Source: Psychrobacter coccoides
Lineage (GTDB): Bacteria > Pseudomonadota > Gammaproteobacteria > Pseudomonadales > Moraxellaceae
Length of the DNA: 64,000 nucleotides
Direction: 5' to 3'
NCBI RefSeq assembly: GCF_017498085.1
Contig: NZ_JAGBKM010000001.1
Coordinates: 62,001 to 126,000 of the forward strand
The notes below the pieces were generated by a model that did no database searches, was not told the origin of the DNA, and saw only the letters and a program-made list of their open reading frames with translations. The position numbers and the translations under genes are program-made. Positions 35,983-44,994 of this stretch are shown here, piece after piece. Position 1 is the stretch's first letter; every line of letters starts with the position of its first letter.

Positions 35983-38304
35983 CTATAAATACTCTGTTTC
36001 TTTGGTCGTCTCGTCTTTATTGTCATTCGCATCTGGTTGGCGCTGGTTGTCTTTTTTTCGACGTTTCTTTTTGCGTTTCTTTTTTGCTTTCTTTTTGGCT
36101 TGCTTGTCATCATCATTATCTTCAGCGTTTTGGTTTTCATCCCATAACATTAGGCGGCGCAGAACCTTACCAAACAGAGTGTCTTTACGATAGCGGCCTT
36201 TTTTGTTTTTGGTATCGATGGGTAGGCCTGTCATTAGGGTGAGCGCCTGACTTAAGGTATGCACGCCATAGATACGAAACTGTCCTGCTTTAACCGCCGC
36301 AATAATGTCATCTCGTAGCATCAGTTGCTTGACATTGGCCATGGGTATGACCACCCCTTGTTGTCCTGTCAAACCTTGCTCGCAGCATGCATCATAAAAA
36401 CCAGCGATTTTGGCATTAATACCACCGACAGCCTGTACTTCTCCCAACTGATTCATAGAGCCGGTAATCGCCAAAGCTTGATTGATAGGAGTATTCGCTA
36501 ACGCTGATAATAGCGCACAGCCTTCGCTGACGGTTGCACTGTCGCCATCGATATGGGCATAGCTTTGCTCAAATGCTAATGAGGCACTGAAGTTAAGGGC
36601 GTGGTGTTGACTAAACAGGGCTCGCAAGTAGCTGGTCATAATCAGCATGCCTTTGGCGTGTAAGCTACCACCCAAATCAACGTCACGCTCAATATCCAAA
36701 ACCTCACCACCACCGATATTGGGTTGAATCACTGCAGTGAGGCGTGCTGGCATACCAAACTCACTGTCGGCATAGCTGACGACGGTCAAAGCATTGACTT
36801 GGCCGACGGCCTTACCTTGTGTATTTAGCAATTGTTGACCGGTTTTGAGCTCATTCCAGTACAAATCACGTAAGTAGCCTGAGCGCTCATCCATGTCGCT
36901 AATGGCTTGAGTGACATGCGTGTTATTGACGATGTCTTTATTTTTTAGACGGGCATGACGACTGGACTCATGTAACAGCTTGATGAGGCGATCACTGTGC
37001 AGGCTGAGCCGATCTTGGTTTTCGGATTGTAGGCTCAGGTGTTCAAGTAGTGCTGCTTGGGCGCTATTATCAAAAGGCAGAAGCTTGGCATCATCGATGA
37101 TATCTGCCATCTTAGCAACCAGTGCTAACTCATGCTCGTGGGTGCGAGGCACATCATCATGGAAGTCAGCACGCACCTTAAATACAGCATCAAACTCTGG
37201 CTCAAGCTCGAGCAGCTCATAGTATAAGTCAGCTTCTCCAAGCAAAATGACTTTGATGCTTAAAGCGATCGGTACTGGCTCTGAAGACAAACCACTTGCA
37301 AAGGCGGTATTTGATGCAAGAGTAGAGGGCTTGATAGTATGGGTTTGTAAGGCTTGTTTTAGACTTTGCCAAGCATAAGGCTGCTCAAGTAAATGACTGG
37401 CCTCTAATACTAAGTAACCGCCATTAGCACGGTGTAGTGCACCAGCACGTATCATGCTGACGTCGGTAGTGACTGTGCCCGATTGGATGGTTTGGTCGAT
37501 ATGCCCAAGTAGGTTTAGATGTGTCGGTAAGCTCTCAAAGATGACAGGGGTGCCACCATTGGGATCATGACTGACCATGATGTTGACAGTATATTGGCTT
37601 GGTGTGGTGGCCAGTTGTATACTGACCGCAGCTTCCTCATTGCCATGAACTATTTGCTCGGTATGCTCAGCCATATCGGCACACAAAGCGTCAAGATATG
37701 CTGTGACATCAGGTAAGCTGGAGAACGGCTGATGAATAGAGTCGAATAAAGGCCGTAATGTACAAGGTGCAATATCGTACTGTGATGCTTGTATGGTTTC
37801 TTTGACCTGAGTCCATAACTCACCCACCTTTTGCTGTAGTTGGGCTGCTTGTCCAGCTGGCAGGGCCAAGGCCAATGGCGTACGTGGATCGGAAAAATTG
37901 TGTACATAAACCCAGTCATTAGGCGCTGATGCATGGTCAGCGATTTGATGCAAGAGACGACTGATAATGGTACGTTTGCCAAGACCGTTTTCTCCAGCAG
38001 CAAACACATGATAGCCACTTGCGTCAATATCGAGCGCTGTGCGTAAGGCTTTTAGCGCTCGCTGCTGACCAAAACCTATATCTAAGTTTGGTGCTTGACG
38101 GGTATCGATTGGCAAGCTATCAGCATGACTGTAGCGTTTGAGTTGTTCAGCGCAGATTTGGCATTGTTGTGAGACCGCTGTATAGATTGGATGTGGCAGT
38201 GAGTCATCTTGCTTGCTTTTAGCTGATGAGGCGATAGGGGTCATTAAGGGTTTAGTCATATAAGTATGGTATTCGTTTTTAGGGGTGGCATATATTGTCG
38301 TCAT
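35983..38304 (-). CDS. LonB-like AAA+ protease with lysine-rich C-terminal tail
   Basis: A protein of 773 residues. ATG at 38304 is chosen with GGAT upstream; a TTG at 38310 also fits. The N-terminal half holds an AAA ATPase with Walker A AAGENGLGKRTII. The C-terminal S16 peptidase has Ser in DGDSATVSEG (about 588) and Lys in INAKIAGF (about 631), 43 residues apart as in Lon. The order is like the E. coli YcbZ/LonH group, lacking the Lon N-domain. After the protease domain there is a Lys/Arg-rich tail (about 733-760: KQAKKKAKKKRKKKRRKK) then an acidic end. The tail could bind nucleic acids or polyphosphate; that is inference. Confidence 0.88.
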   Translation of the reverse strand: MTTIYATPKNEYHTYMTKPLMTPIASSAKSKQDDSLPHPIYTAVSQQCQICAEQLKRYSHADSLPIDTRQAPNLDIGFGQQRALKALRTALDIDASGYHVFAAGENGLGKRTIISRLLHQIADHASAPNDWVYVHNFSDPRTPLALALPAGQAAQLQQKVGELWTQVKETIQASQYDIAPCTLRPLFDSIHQPFSSLPDVTAYLDALCADMAEHTEQIVHGNEEAAVSIQLATTPSQYTVNIMVSHDPNGGTPVIFESLPTHLNLLGHIDQTIQSGTVTTDVSMIRAGALHRANGGYLVLEASHLLEQPYAWQSLKQALQTHTIKPSTLASNTAFASGLSSEPVPIALSIKVILLGEADLYYELLELEPEFDAVFKVRADFHDDVPRTHEHELALVAKMADIIDDAKLLPFDNSAQAALLEHLSLQSENQDRLSLHSDRLIKLLHESSRHARLKNKDIVNNTHVTQAISDMDERSGYLRDLYWNELKTGQQLLNTQGKAVGQVNALTVVSYADSEFGMPARLTAVIQPNIGGGEVLDIERDVDLGGSLHAKGMLIMTSYLRALFSQHHALNFSASLAFEQSYAHIDGDSATVSEGCALLSALANTPINQALAITGSMNQLGEVQAVGGINAKIAGFYDACCEQGLTGQQGVVIPMANVKQLMLRDDIIAAVKAGQFRIYGVHTLSQALTLMTGLPIDTKNKKGRYRKDTLFGKVLRRLMLWDENQNAEDNDDDKQAKKKAKKKRKKKRRKKDNQRQPDANDNKDETTKETEYL

Positions 38305-38376
38305 CTGCAACTATCCAATAAGCAGCCTGCATGATAAAATAAACGGTTCACATGTCAAAACGGGATGGTTTTTTAT

Positions 38377-39108
38377 ATGTCAGCTTTCGCTAAAACCGCT
38401 GCATTGTCTGCAAATTCAGGTACTACAGATTCAGGTGTTAATAGCATAGATCCGACTGGCTTTGTAAAGCTTGGCGGGCAGTTACCCAAGCTGGCCACTA
38501 TTTTAGCGCAGGCAGTCGATAAGCTCGGATTGACGCTAACTGAAGCGCAGCAGCGTGCTCTGTTATTATACTTAGATCAGCTCTTATTATGGAATAAAGC
38601 GTATAACCTGACCGCCATTACCCATCCAGAAGAAGCACTTATCAAACATGTCATCGACTGTTTGGCTATTATACCGCATTTACCGTCAGGGTCGTTATTA
38701 GATATCGGTACAGGCGCAGGCTTGCCAGCGGTTATTATCGCCATTTGTCAGCCTGAGCGCTCATGTACAGCACTCGATAGTAATCAAAAAAAGATTCGTT
38801 TTATCCGGCAGATCAGTAGTGAGCTTGGTTTAAGTAATGTGCAGCCCATCGCTTCTCGTATTGAAGCGCATGACGCCAGCTACGATGTGGTGACCTCACG
38901 AGCTTTTGCCAGTTTAATAGACTTCGTAGAAGTAGCGCAACCACGATTGGCCCCTAGTGGCCGTTTGTGTGCGATGAAAGGTAAGGCGCCTACTGATGAA
39001 GAGCGACAATCCCTTGCAGAGACATGGCAAATCAATACCATTAAGCTCAATGTGCCTGGGTTAAATGAGAGTCGTCATTTGATTGAAATGTTTGGCAAAA
39101 ATGACTAA
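38377..39108 (+). CDS. rsmG: 16S rRNA (guanine-527 N7)-methyltransferase
   Basis: A SAM-dependent enzyme of 243 residues that methylates G527 of 16S rRNA. The ATG at 38377 is preferred with GGGATGG at 8 bases; an in-frame ATG four codons upstream lacks a site. SAM motif I is SLLDIGTGAGLPAVIIAI (about 105-122). Family marks are WNKAYNLTAI before it, LDSNQKKIRFIRQI, and VTSRAFASL. A 30-residue N-terminal extension precedes the domain. It is followed 187 bases downstream by parA, the gidB-parA-parB order seen in many bacteria, often close to the replication origin. Confidence 0.95.
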   Translation: MSAFAKTAALSANSGTTDSGVNSIDPTGFVKLGGQLPKLATILAQAVDKLGLTLTEAQQRALLLYLDQLLLWNKAYNLTAITHPEEALIKHVIDCLAIIPHLPSGSLLDIGTGAGLPAVIIAICQPERSCTALDSNQKKIRFIRQISSELGLSNVQPIASRIEAHDASYDVVTSRAFASLIDFVEVAQPRLAPSGRLCAMKGKAPTDEERQSLAETWQINTIKLNVPGLNESRHLIEMFGKND

Positions 39109-39295
39109 GCTATGTGCAGGTTTTAATCATGAAACATCCGGCACGTTTGTGGAACCTAACGCTGGTCTGTATTTGAATGTTCAACAGACTCTAAGCAGTA
39201 TTTAAAATAATCAGTATTTAAAGCATCTAATACTTAAAGCAACTAGTATTTCAAGTAACCAGCCGTTATAGATCTTAATCAAATTGAGTGAATGT

Positions 39296-40075
39296 ATGGA
39301 AATCATAGCCATTGCGAATCAAAAAGGCGGTGTGGGTAAGACCACGACAGCGGTAAACCTAGCCGCCAGCCTCGCTGCTAAACGCAAGCATGTCTTGCTG
39401 ATTGACTTAGACCCACAAGGTAATGCGACCAGTGGTACTGGGTTAGACAAAAATGATTTGGAACTGACAATGGCCGATGTGCTGCTAGATGGGGTGTCTT
39501 TGTCTGATGCTATTGAGCGCAGCCCAGCTGGGTTTGATGTCATTGGTGCCAATAAAGAGTTGGCAGGCATGGATGTTACTTTGATGGGGCATACCAATAG
39601 TCATGAGCTGTTTAAGACAGCTGTAGCGGACTTGGTGAGCAGTCAACTAAAAAGCAGTAAAGACGCTTATGATTATGTGATTATAGACTGTGCGCCCAGC
39701 CTAAACCTGCTCACGATTAATGCGCTGGTTGCCACAGATGGTGTGATTATTCCAATGCAATGTGAGTACTATGCATTAGAAGGTTTAGCTGATTTGTCAC
39801 AGACGATTGAGCGTTTAACTGAACTTAACCCTAAACTGCATATCCGTGGTGTGGTCAGAACCTTATATGATGCGCGTAATACACTTGCTCGTGATGTCTC
39901 GGCAGAGCTTGAAGCGCACTTTGGTGATTTGATGTACAAAACCCTTATTCCAAGAAACGTGCGTTTGGCAGAAGCGCCTGCTCACGGTCTGCCTGTGATT
40001 GCTTATGAGCGATGGTCAAAAGGTGCTCGAGCGTATCAAAAACTGGCAGCTGAAGTGATCAAACAAAGCCGCTAG
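39296..40075 (+). CDS. parA: Chromosome partitioning ATPase ParA
   Basis: A ParA/Soj protein of 259 residues. The ATG at 39296 gives the canonical N-terminus MEIIAIANQKGGVGKTTTAV; a TTG four codons upstream is in frame. The deviant Walker A is KGGVGKTT, Walker A' is LLIDLDPQGNATSG, and YDYVIIDCAPSLNLLT is Walker B. There is no N-terminal DNA-binding domain, so it is the chromosomal type. It forms ATP-dependent nucleoid gradients that move ParB-parS complexes. parB follows after 277 bases, a gap wider than usual and filled by a palindromic repeat. Confidence 0.96.
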   Translation: MEIIAIANQKGGVGKTTTAVNLAASLAAKRKHVLLIDLDPQGNATSGTGLDKNDLELTMADVLLDGVSLSDAIERSPAGFDVIGANKELAGMDVTLMGHTNSHELFKTAVADLVSSQLKSSKDAYDYVIIDCAPSLNLLTINALVATDGVIIPMQCEYYALEGLADLSQTIERLTELNPKLHIRGVVRTLYDARNTLARDVSAELEAHFGDLMYKTLIPRNVRLAEAPAHGLPVIAYERWSKGARAYQKLAAEVIKQSR

Positions 40076-40123
40076 GTATAAGTAGCAACAAATGACAACA
40101 AACGAATGGTCAAATAGTAAAGT

Positions 40124-40255
40124 AACCGCACTCTCAATTTAGTATGGACTATCGTAGGCTGTGGCGTTAGCTCAGCTTTAAAGCTTTACAAAAGCAAAAC
40201 GCTCGGCTGAAAGCGCCAGCCTACAGCAGTATATTTAAGTCACTAAGAGTGGGTT
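40124..40255. repeat. Nested palindromic repeat between parA and parB
   Basis: A non-coding element of about 132 bases. The outer arms are AACCGCACTCT (40124-40134) and AGAGTGGGTT (40246-40255). The inner arms are GTAGGCTGTGGCG (40154-40166) and CGCCAGCCTAC (40214-40224), with partial pairing continuing inward (AGCTCAGC with GCTCGGCT). The nested symmetry would give a long hairpin. It looks like a MITE or REP-type unit; no coding frame is present. Confidence 0.7.
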
Positions 40256-40352
40256 AAAGCGTTTAATAAGTAACGATAGTTGTATGATTAAAGTTTTGTA
40301 AAGTTATCAACCAGCATTGGGCTTTTATTTTAGCGTTAGAGGATAGGTAATC

Positions 40353-41504
40353 ATGGCGAAAAAACGAGGGTTGGCTGCCAATCGAGGTTTAGATGCCTTA
40401 TTAGGATCAATCAAAAAAGAAAAGCAAATTGCCGCCTCTGCTTTGCAAGATGATACGGCGATGCCCAGCACTGAGCGGCATGACTCTAAAAGCGTTGATG
40501 CGACGCTGTCTGATGCTGGTCTAACGGATCATAAACCTACCACTCAAGTAGGTACTGCCAAATCTAAAACAGATGCGCTCAAGAGTAATAAGAAGGTTAC
40601 TGCTGACAAAGCTACTTCAGCACCTCGTAATGCTCGCAGCGCTCTTAAGACACGTGGCGAAAGTGTCGACTCTAGTCTTTTAGAGGACCAAATTAGCCTG
40701 GTACAAATCGCAGTGACGCAGCTGCAGGCAGGAAAGTATCAGCCGAGGCGTGATATGAGTGAGACGGCATTAGCAGAGCTGGCCTCTTCTATTGAACAGC
40801 ATGGTGTCATGCAGCCTATCGTTATCCGTCCGTTATTGGCCAATGAAGACAAGAGCTCAGCTGAAGTGACTCACGAAATCATTGCTGGTGAGCGGCGGTG
40901 GCGTGCGGCCAAAATGGCAGGCAAACCCGTGATTCCTGCCATTGAGCGTGCGCTATCAGATGAGCTGGCCATTGCGTTAGCATTGATCGAGAATATTCAG
41001 CGTGAAGACCTATCGGTCATTGAGCAAGCAGCTGCTTTACAGCGTTTTCATACCGAGTTTGGCATGAGCCATGCCATGATTGCAGAGGTGGTGGGGAAGG
41101 CACGAACCACGGTATCGAACCTGTTACGTTTAAATCAGTTGCATGATACGGTTAAAGAGCATTTGGCAAACAGTGCCCTTGATATGGGTCATGCACGCAC
41201 ACTTTTAGCATTATCATCTGAGCAGCAGCCCATCATCGCCCAAAAAATAATCGATGGCGGTATGACTGTACGTGACGCTGAGAAGTTGGTCAAATCTATC
41301 TTAAACCCTACCTCCAAAGCTGAACACAAAAAGCAGGCCCAGTCTCGTGATACTGAATATTTAACGCAGCGCCTGACTGAGATGCTAGGGGCTGAAGTGA
41401 AGCTTAAGCACAAAAAAGACGGCAAAGGCAGTGTAGAGATATTCTTTCATAGTCAAGATGAGCTATCAGCTTTGATCAAGCAGCTAGAAGCACAAGGCCA
41501 ATAG
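40353..41504 (+). CDS. parB: Chromosome partitioning protein ParB
   Basis: A protein of 383 residues that binds parS and slides as a CTP-dependent clamp. The N-terminus has AKKRGLAANRGLDALLG, the usual ParA-interacting start. A hydrophilic linker of about 90 residues rich in Lys, Thr and Asp (about 25-115) is longer than in most ParB proteins. The ParB/Srx domain follows with GKYQPRRDMSE, IIAGERRWRAAKMAG (the CTP-binding GERRWRA patch) and ENIQREDLSVIEQA. The HTH is MSHAMIAEVVGKARTTVSN, and the C-terminal dimerisation domain is VEIFFHSQDELSALIKQL. The start follows GAGGATAG. Confidence 0.96.
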   Translation: MAKKRGLAANRGLDALLGSIKKEKQIAASALQDDTAMPSTERHDSKSVDATLSDAGLTDHKPTTQVGTAKSKTDALKSNKKVTADKATSAPRNARSALKTRGESVDSSLLEDQISLVQIAVTQLQAGKYQPRRDMSETALAELASSIEQHGVMQPIVIRPLLANEDKSSAEVTHEIIAGERRWRAAKMAGKPVIPAIERALSDELAIALALIENIQREDLSVIEQAAALQRFHTEFGMSHAMIAEVVGKARTTVSNLLRLNQLHDTVKEHLANSALDMGHARTLLALSSEQQPIIAQKIIDGGMTVRDAEKLVKSILNPTSKAEHKKQAQSRDTEYLTQRLTEMLGAEVKLKHKKDGKGSVEIFFHSQDELSALIKQLEAQGQ

Positions 41505-41639
41505 TAACCTATAGGGTCATACTTTAAATCGCAAATAAAGCTTTTAGGCATTTTTCTTGCAGTAAATTGTAGATGCTTTTTATAGAGCAGCCGCTTTAAG
41601 TATCTAAACAATTGAATAAATATAAATAAGAGAGATGGT

Positions 41640-42398
41640 ATGTGGGAGCTGGTAAAAGCCGGTGGTTGGCTGATGATGCCTATCGTTGTGTGTTCAATCG
41701 TTGCGCTAATCATCATTATTGAACGTAGTAGTACCTTGCAGTTTGACAAGATCGTGCCTAGACGATTGCGTGAGCAGCTGATTAATCGCTTGCGTGAAAA
41801 TGGCGATATTGGTCGCACTCAATTGATGAATGTTAAAGAAAAAACACCCTTGGGTGATATTTTAGCTACTGGCTTGCTTTATCGTCAGTATGGTCTGGAC
41901 TCGATGACCATGCACATGCAAAATCGAGCCAGTGTGCAGATTCATCAGTTAGAAAAAAACATTAATATGCTCGGAACCATAGGGGCTATTGCACCCTTGC
42001 TTGGTTTGTTAGGGACAGTATTAGGGATTATCTCTTCGTTTTTGGCCATTACAGATGGTGCCATGCAAGACCCAACGCTATTAGCAGCTGGGGTCTCGCA
42101 AGCTCTCATCACTACCGCTGCAGGTATGATCGTCGCAATACCAGCATTGGTGGCTTATCGTTATTTTCAGCGCCGTATTGTCGATATCAATGCTCAGTTT
42201 GAGACAGAAGCCGGACTTCTGATTCAAGAGCTTTATGACCATCAGCTGCTGGCGGATGCTCGTCCAGTTGGTACCGATGTAGCGATATCTATAGAAAAAG
42301 GCGCAGAACCAAAAAAGAAAGCAGAGGCCGAACTGGTCGATGTTGATGCAGAAAAGCCAATTCAAACAACGTATAAACCGGCAGCAACGACTTCTTAA
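41640..42398 (+). CDS. exbB: ExbB/TolQ-type proton channel subunit
   Basis: An inner-membrane protein of 252 residues of the MotA/TolQ/ExbB family. There are three membrane segments: about 10-28, 110-135 (LGTIGAIAPLLGLLGTVLGI) and 155-180 (ALITTAAGMIVAIPALVAYR). With ExbD it uses the proton motive force to energise TonB-dependent transport. A hydrophilic C-terminal tail of about 40 residues (ending TTYKPAATTS) is not usual in ExbB. exbD follows 69 bases downstream, but no tonB is nearby. The same exbB-exbD-msbA-lpxK order occurs in relatives, so the pair may serve envelope functions. Confidence 0.9.
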   Translation: MWELVKAGGWLMMPIVVCSIVALIIIIERSSTLQFDKIVPRRLREQLINRLRENGDIGRTQLMNVKEKTPLGDILATGLLYRQYGLDSMTMHMQNRASVQIHQLEKNINMLGTIGAIAPLLGLLGTVLGIISSFLAITDGAMQDPTLLAAGVSQALITTAAGMIVAIPALVAYRYFQRRIVDINAQFETEAGLLIQELYDHQLLADARPVGTDVAISIEKGAEPKKKAEAELVDVDAEKPIQTTYKPAATTS

Positions 42399-42467
42399 AA
42401 GTTGTGAAATAAAAAGCTTTTCACGATCTATTTTACTTACAAGACCATGTTTATCTGAGATATCGTC

Positions 42468-42899
42468 ATGCGCTTTAGAAAGCCTACTGTTGAACCACTT
42501 GAAATCAATTTAACACCGATGATTGATTGTTTGTTGTTTTTAATCGTGTTTTTGTTATTAGCAACTTCATTTAATCATTTTAGCCGCTTAAATATTGTCT
42601 TGCCTGAGGCTGAAGGCGTTGCGCATTCTGAGCAACTTGAGAGCATTGAGGTTGCGGTACAAGAAGATGGCAGTTATTTGGTTAATGGTATCAGTCTGGC
42701 TGACAGTAGTGAGGCGGAGCTGACCAACATGCTACGACAAGAGGCTGGTAATGAGCGTAATATGTTGTTTGTGATAGCCGCTGATGCTAATGCAACACAC
42801 CAGTCTGTGGTGCGTGTTATGGATATCGCAGGTAAGCTTGGGTTTTTAAACCTAAATATCAGCACGGTTGTGCCTATGGGGCAAACGTTAGCACCATAA
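42468..42899 (+). CDS. exbD: ExbD/TolR-type subunit
   Basis: A protein of 143 residues with the ExbD/TolR layout: a short cytoplasmic start containing EPLEINLTPMIDCLLFLIVF, where the Asp in PMID is the essential proton-carrying residue, one membrane helix, then a periplasmic domain ending NLNISTVVPMGQ. It partners the preceding exbB-like protein. No obvious terminator separates it from msbA, which starts 134 bases further on. Confidence 0.92.
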   Translation: MRFRKPTVEPLEINLTPMIDCLLFLIVFLLLATSFNHFSRLNIVLPEAEGVAHSEQLESIEVAVQEDGSYLVNGISLADSSEAELTNMLRQEAGNERNMLFVIAADANATHQSVVRVMDIAGKLGFLNLNISTVVPMGQTLAP

Positions 42900-43033
42900 A
42901 TAAGTGCCCATATGAACCCATAGTTACATGATTGCTAGTGTCATGAATGCGTTTTGTAATAATAAGATCTTCTTTAAGCAGTGGTGCCGCTGGTGTTACT
43001 GACTTGTCTATTCACATCTAAGCTGAGGCTTTT

Positions 43034-44809
43034 ATGAGCCAATCTGAAGAACCTAAGACCTTTGATGCCACATCACAGGACTTGCCAATACCTAAAATCA
43101 AGACCTTACTGCGCCTGTTGAGCTACCTTAAGCCCTACTGGTGGGCGTTGCTGTTGACCGTTGTAGGGTTTGCCATCAATGCGGCGACTGAGATTTGGAT
43201 TGCAAAGCTTCTCCAGTACATAACCGATGCGATCAATCAGAACGATCGAAGCAAGCAAGCTTGGTTTCCTGCTTTGATTATTATGCTGTTCTTTGTGCGT
43301 GGGGTGGGTAGTTTCTTAGGTAATTACTTCTCAGCCTTGGTATCGCGAAACCTAGTCTATGAGCTGCGGGTGCAGGTGTTTAATAAGCTATTGCGTTTAC
43401 CAAGCTCTTTCTATTTAGCCAATCCAGCGGGAACTATCTCATCTAAGTTGATTTTTGATGTGGAGCAAGTGACTGCTGCTAGCACGGACTCAATGAAGAC
43501 TCTACTACGTGATGGCTTGACCGTAGTCGCCTTGATTGGTTTTTTGCTCTATACCAACTGGCGTTTGACCTTGATCCTATTTTTAGTGCTGCCGCCGATA
43601 CTTTGGCTGGTAAACTTTGCGTCTAAGCGCTACTTGAAGCTGTCCAAGGGCATTCAGGAGACAATGGGCGGTGTCAGTCATATTACCAATGAGGTGATCA
43701 GCGGCTATCAAGTGGTAAAAAACTATGGTGGTCAGGCGTATGAGTCGCAGCGCTTTGATGCTGTCTCAAAAAAGAATCTGCGCCAAGGCATGAAGGTGGT
43801 GGTGACTAATAGCATCAACACACCAGCTGTGCAGCTACTGATGGCAATGGCGATGTCAGTGGTGGTCTGGCTTGCTCTACGTCCGTCAGTGATTGATAGT
43901 ATTACGGCAGGTGAGTTTATCTCTTATATCGCTGCAGCAGGATTATTGAGTAAGCCTGTACGCTCACTCACAGATGTCAATCAAAAGCTCCAGCGGGGTA
44001 TAGCAGCCGGTGAGTCTATATTTGCCTTACTAGATGAGCCTGAAGAAAACGACACAGGCACACAAAGTCCTTCACTATCAGGAGATATCAAGCTAGATAA
44101 TGTCAGTTTGGTTTACCCTGACAAGACGGTTGCGCTAACAGACTTTAATTTAGACGTTCGAGCAGGCGAGACAGTGGCTTTGGTTGGGCGTAGCGGGGCG
44201 GGTAAGTCATCGCTGGTTAATTTATTGACCCGTACACTTAGCACGACTTCTGGTCAGATTACGATAGATGGCGTGCCTATTGAAGATATCACTCTAGAGT
44301 CTTTACGGGCGCAGATTGCGATGGTCAATCAGCAAGTGGTGCTATTTAATACCACAGTGTTTAATAATATAGCCTATGGCAGTTTAGCCAATAAGTCGCA
44401 AGCTGAAGTAGAAGCGGCGGCCAAAGACGCCTTTGCTCATGAGTTTATCATGCAGATGCCAAATGGCTATCAGAGTCACATTGGGGCTGAGGGTTTGCAG
44501 CTGTCTGGTGGTCAGCGTCAGCGCTTATCGATTGCTCGGGCTTTATTAAAAGATGCGCCTATTTTGATACTGGATGAAGCGACAAGTGCGCTAGATAATG
44601 AGTCAGAGTTTTATATTCAAAAAGCATTGGATAATGTGATGCAAGACCGTACTACTTTGGTCATTGCGCATCGTCTGACAACGATTGAGTCGGCTGATCG
44701 GATTGCGGTGTTGGATGCGGGGCAGATTGTCGAGATTGGAACCCATGCTGAGCTGATGGAGAAAAAGGGCTATTACGCTCAGATGTATGCGCGTGATTTT
44801 GATATATAG
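43034..44809 (+). CDS. msbA: Lipid A export ATP-binding/permease protein
   Basis: A half-transporter of 591 residues that flips lipid A-core from the inner to the outer leaflet of the inner membrane. Six membrane segments lie in the first 330 residues. The nucleotide-binding domain has Walker A VGRSGAGKSSLVNLL (about 384), the signature LSGGQRQRLSIARALLKDAP (about 493), Walker B ILILDEATSALD and the H-loop VIAHRLTTIE. It is followed by lpxK, which makes lipid IVA; msbA-lpxK is a very common pair. A dispersed repeat lies between the two here. Confidence 0.96.
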   Translation: MSQSEEPKTFDATSQDLPIPKIKTLLRLLSYLKPYWWALLLTVVGFAINAATEIWIAKLLQYITDAINQNDRSKQAWFPALIIMLFFVRGVGSFLGNYFSALVSRNLVYELRVQVFNKLLRLPSSFYLANPAGTISSKLIFDVEQVTAASTDSMKTLLRDGLTVVALIGFLLYTNWRLTLILFLVLPPILWLVNFASKRYLKLSKGIQETMGGVSHITNEVISGYQVVKNYGGQAYESQRFDAVSKKNLRQGMKVVVTNSINTPAVQLLMAMAMSVVVWLALRPSVIDSITAGEFISYIAAAGLLSKPVRSLTDVNQKLQRGIAAGESIFALLDEPEENDTGTQSPSLSGDIKLDNVSLVYPDKTVALTDFNLDVRAGETVALVGRSGAGKSSLVNLLTRTLSTTSGQITIDGVPIEDITLESLRAQIAMVNQQVVLFNTTVFNNIAYGSLANKSQAEVEAAAKDAFAHEFIMQMPNGYQSHIGAEGLQLSGGQRQRLSIARALLKDAPILILDEATSALDNESEFYIQKALDNVMQDRTTLVIAHRLTTIESADRIAVLDAGQIVEIGTHAELMEKKGYYAQMYARDFDI

Positions 44810-44842
44810 CTAGTACTAAATAAAACAGATACGTTAATAGCG

Positions 44843-44952
44843 ACGTGCCACTGGTATAAGTTTTCCTCGCTTGCTATGCGCTTTGCACTCCAGAGGCTTC
44901 GCAAAATTCATTCCAGTAGTACTATCTCTATCTTGTAGTGGGTTGGCTATAG
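44843..44952 (-). repeat. Dispersed intergenic repeat, copy B
   Basis: A reverse-orientation relative of the repeat at 15445-15556. Read on the minus strand, it begins with CTATAGCCAACCCACTA, contains GAATTTTGCG and AAGGAAAACTTATACCAG-like blocks (GAGGAAAACTTATACCAG), and ends GGCACGTCG. The inner arms GTGCCACTGG (44845-44854) and CCAGTAGTAC (44913-44922) pair imperfectly. It separates msbA from lpxK. Confidence 0.75.
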
Positions 44953-44994
44953 TACCAAGCAGCTAAAATGAAGTAAGTAAATGGATGCAAATGG

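Noticed and set aside
38377-41504. parS or oriC near rsmG-parA-parB
   Set aside because: The gene order often marks the origin, but I found no TGTTTCACGTGAAACA-like parS site and no cluster of DnaA boxes by eye, so no origin is claimed.
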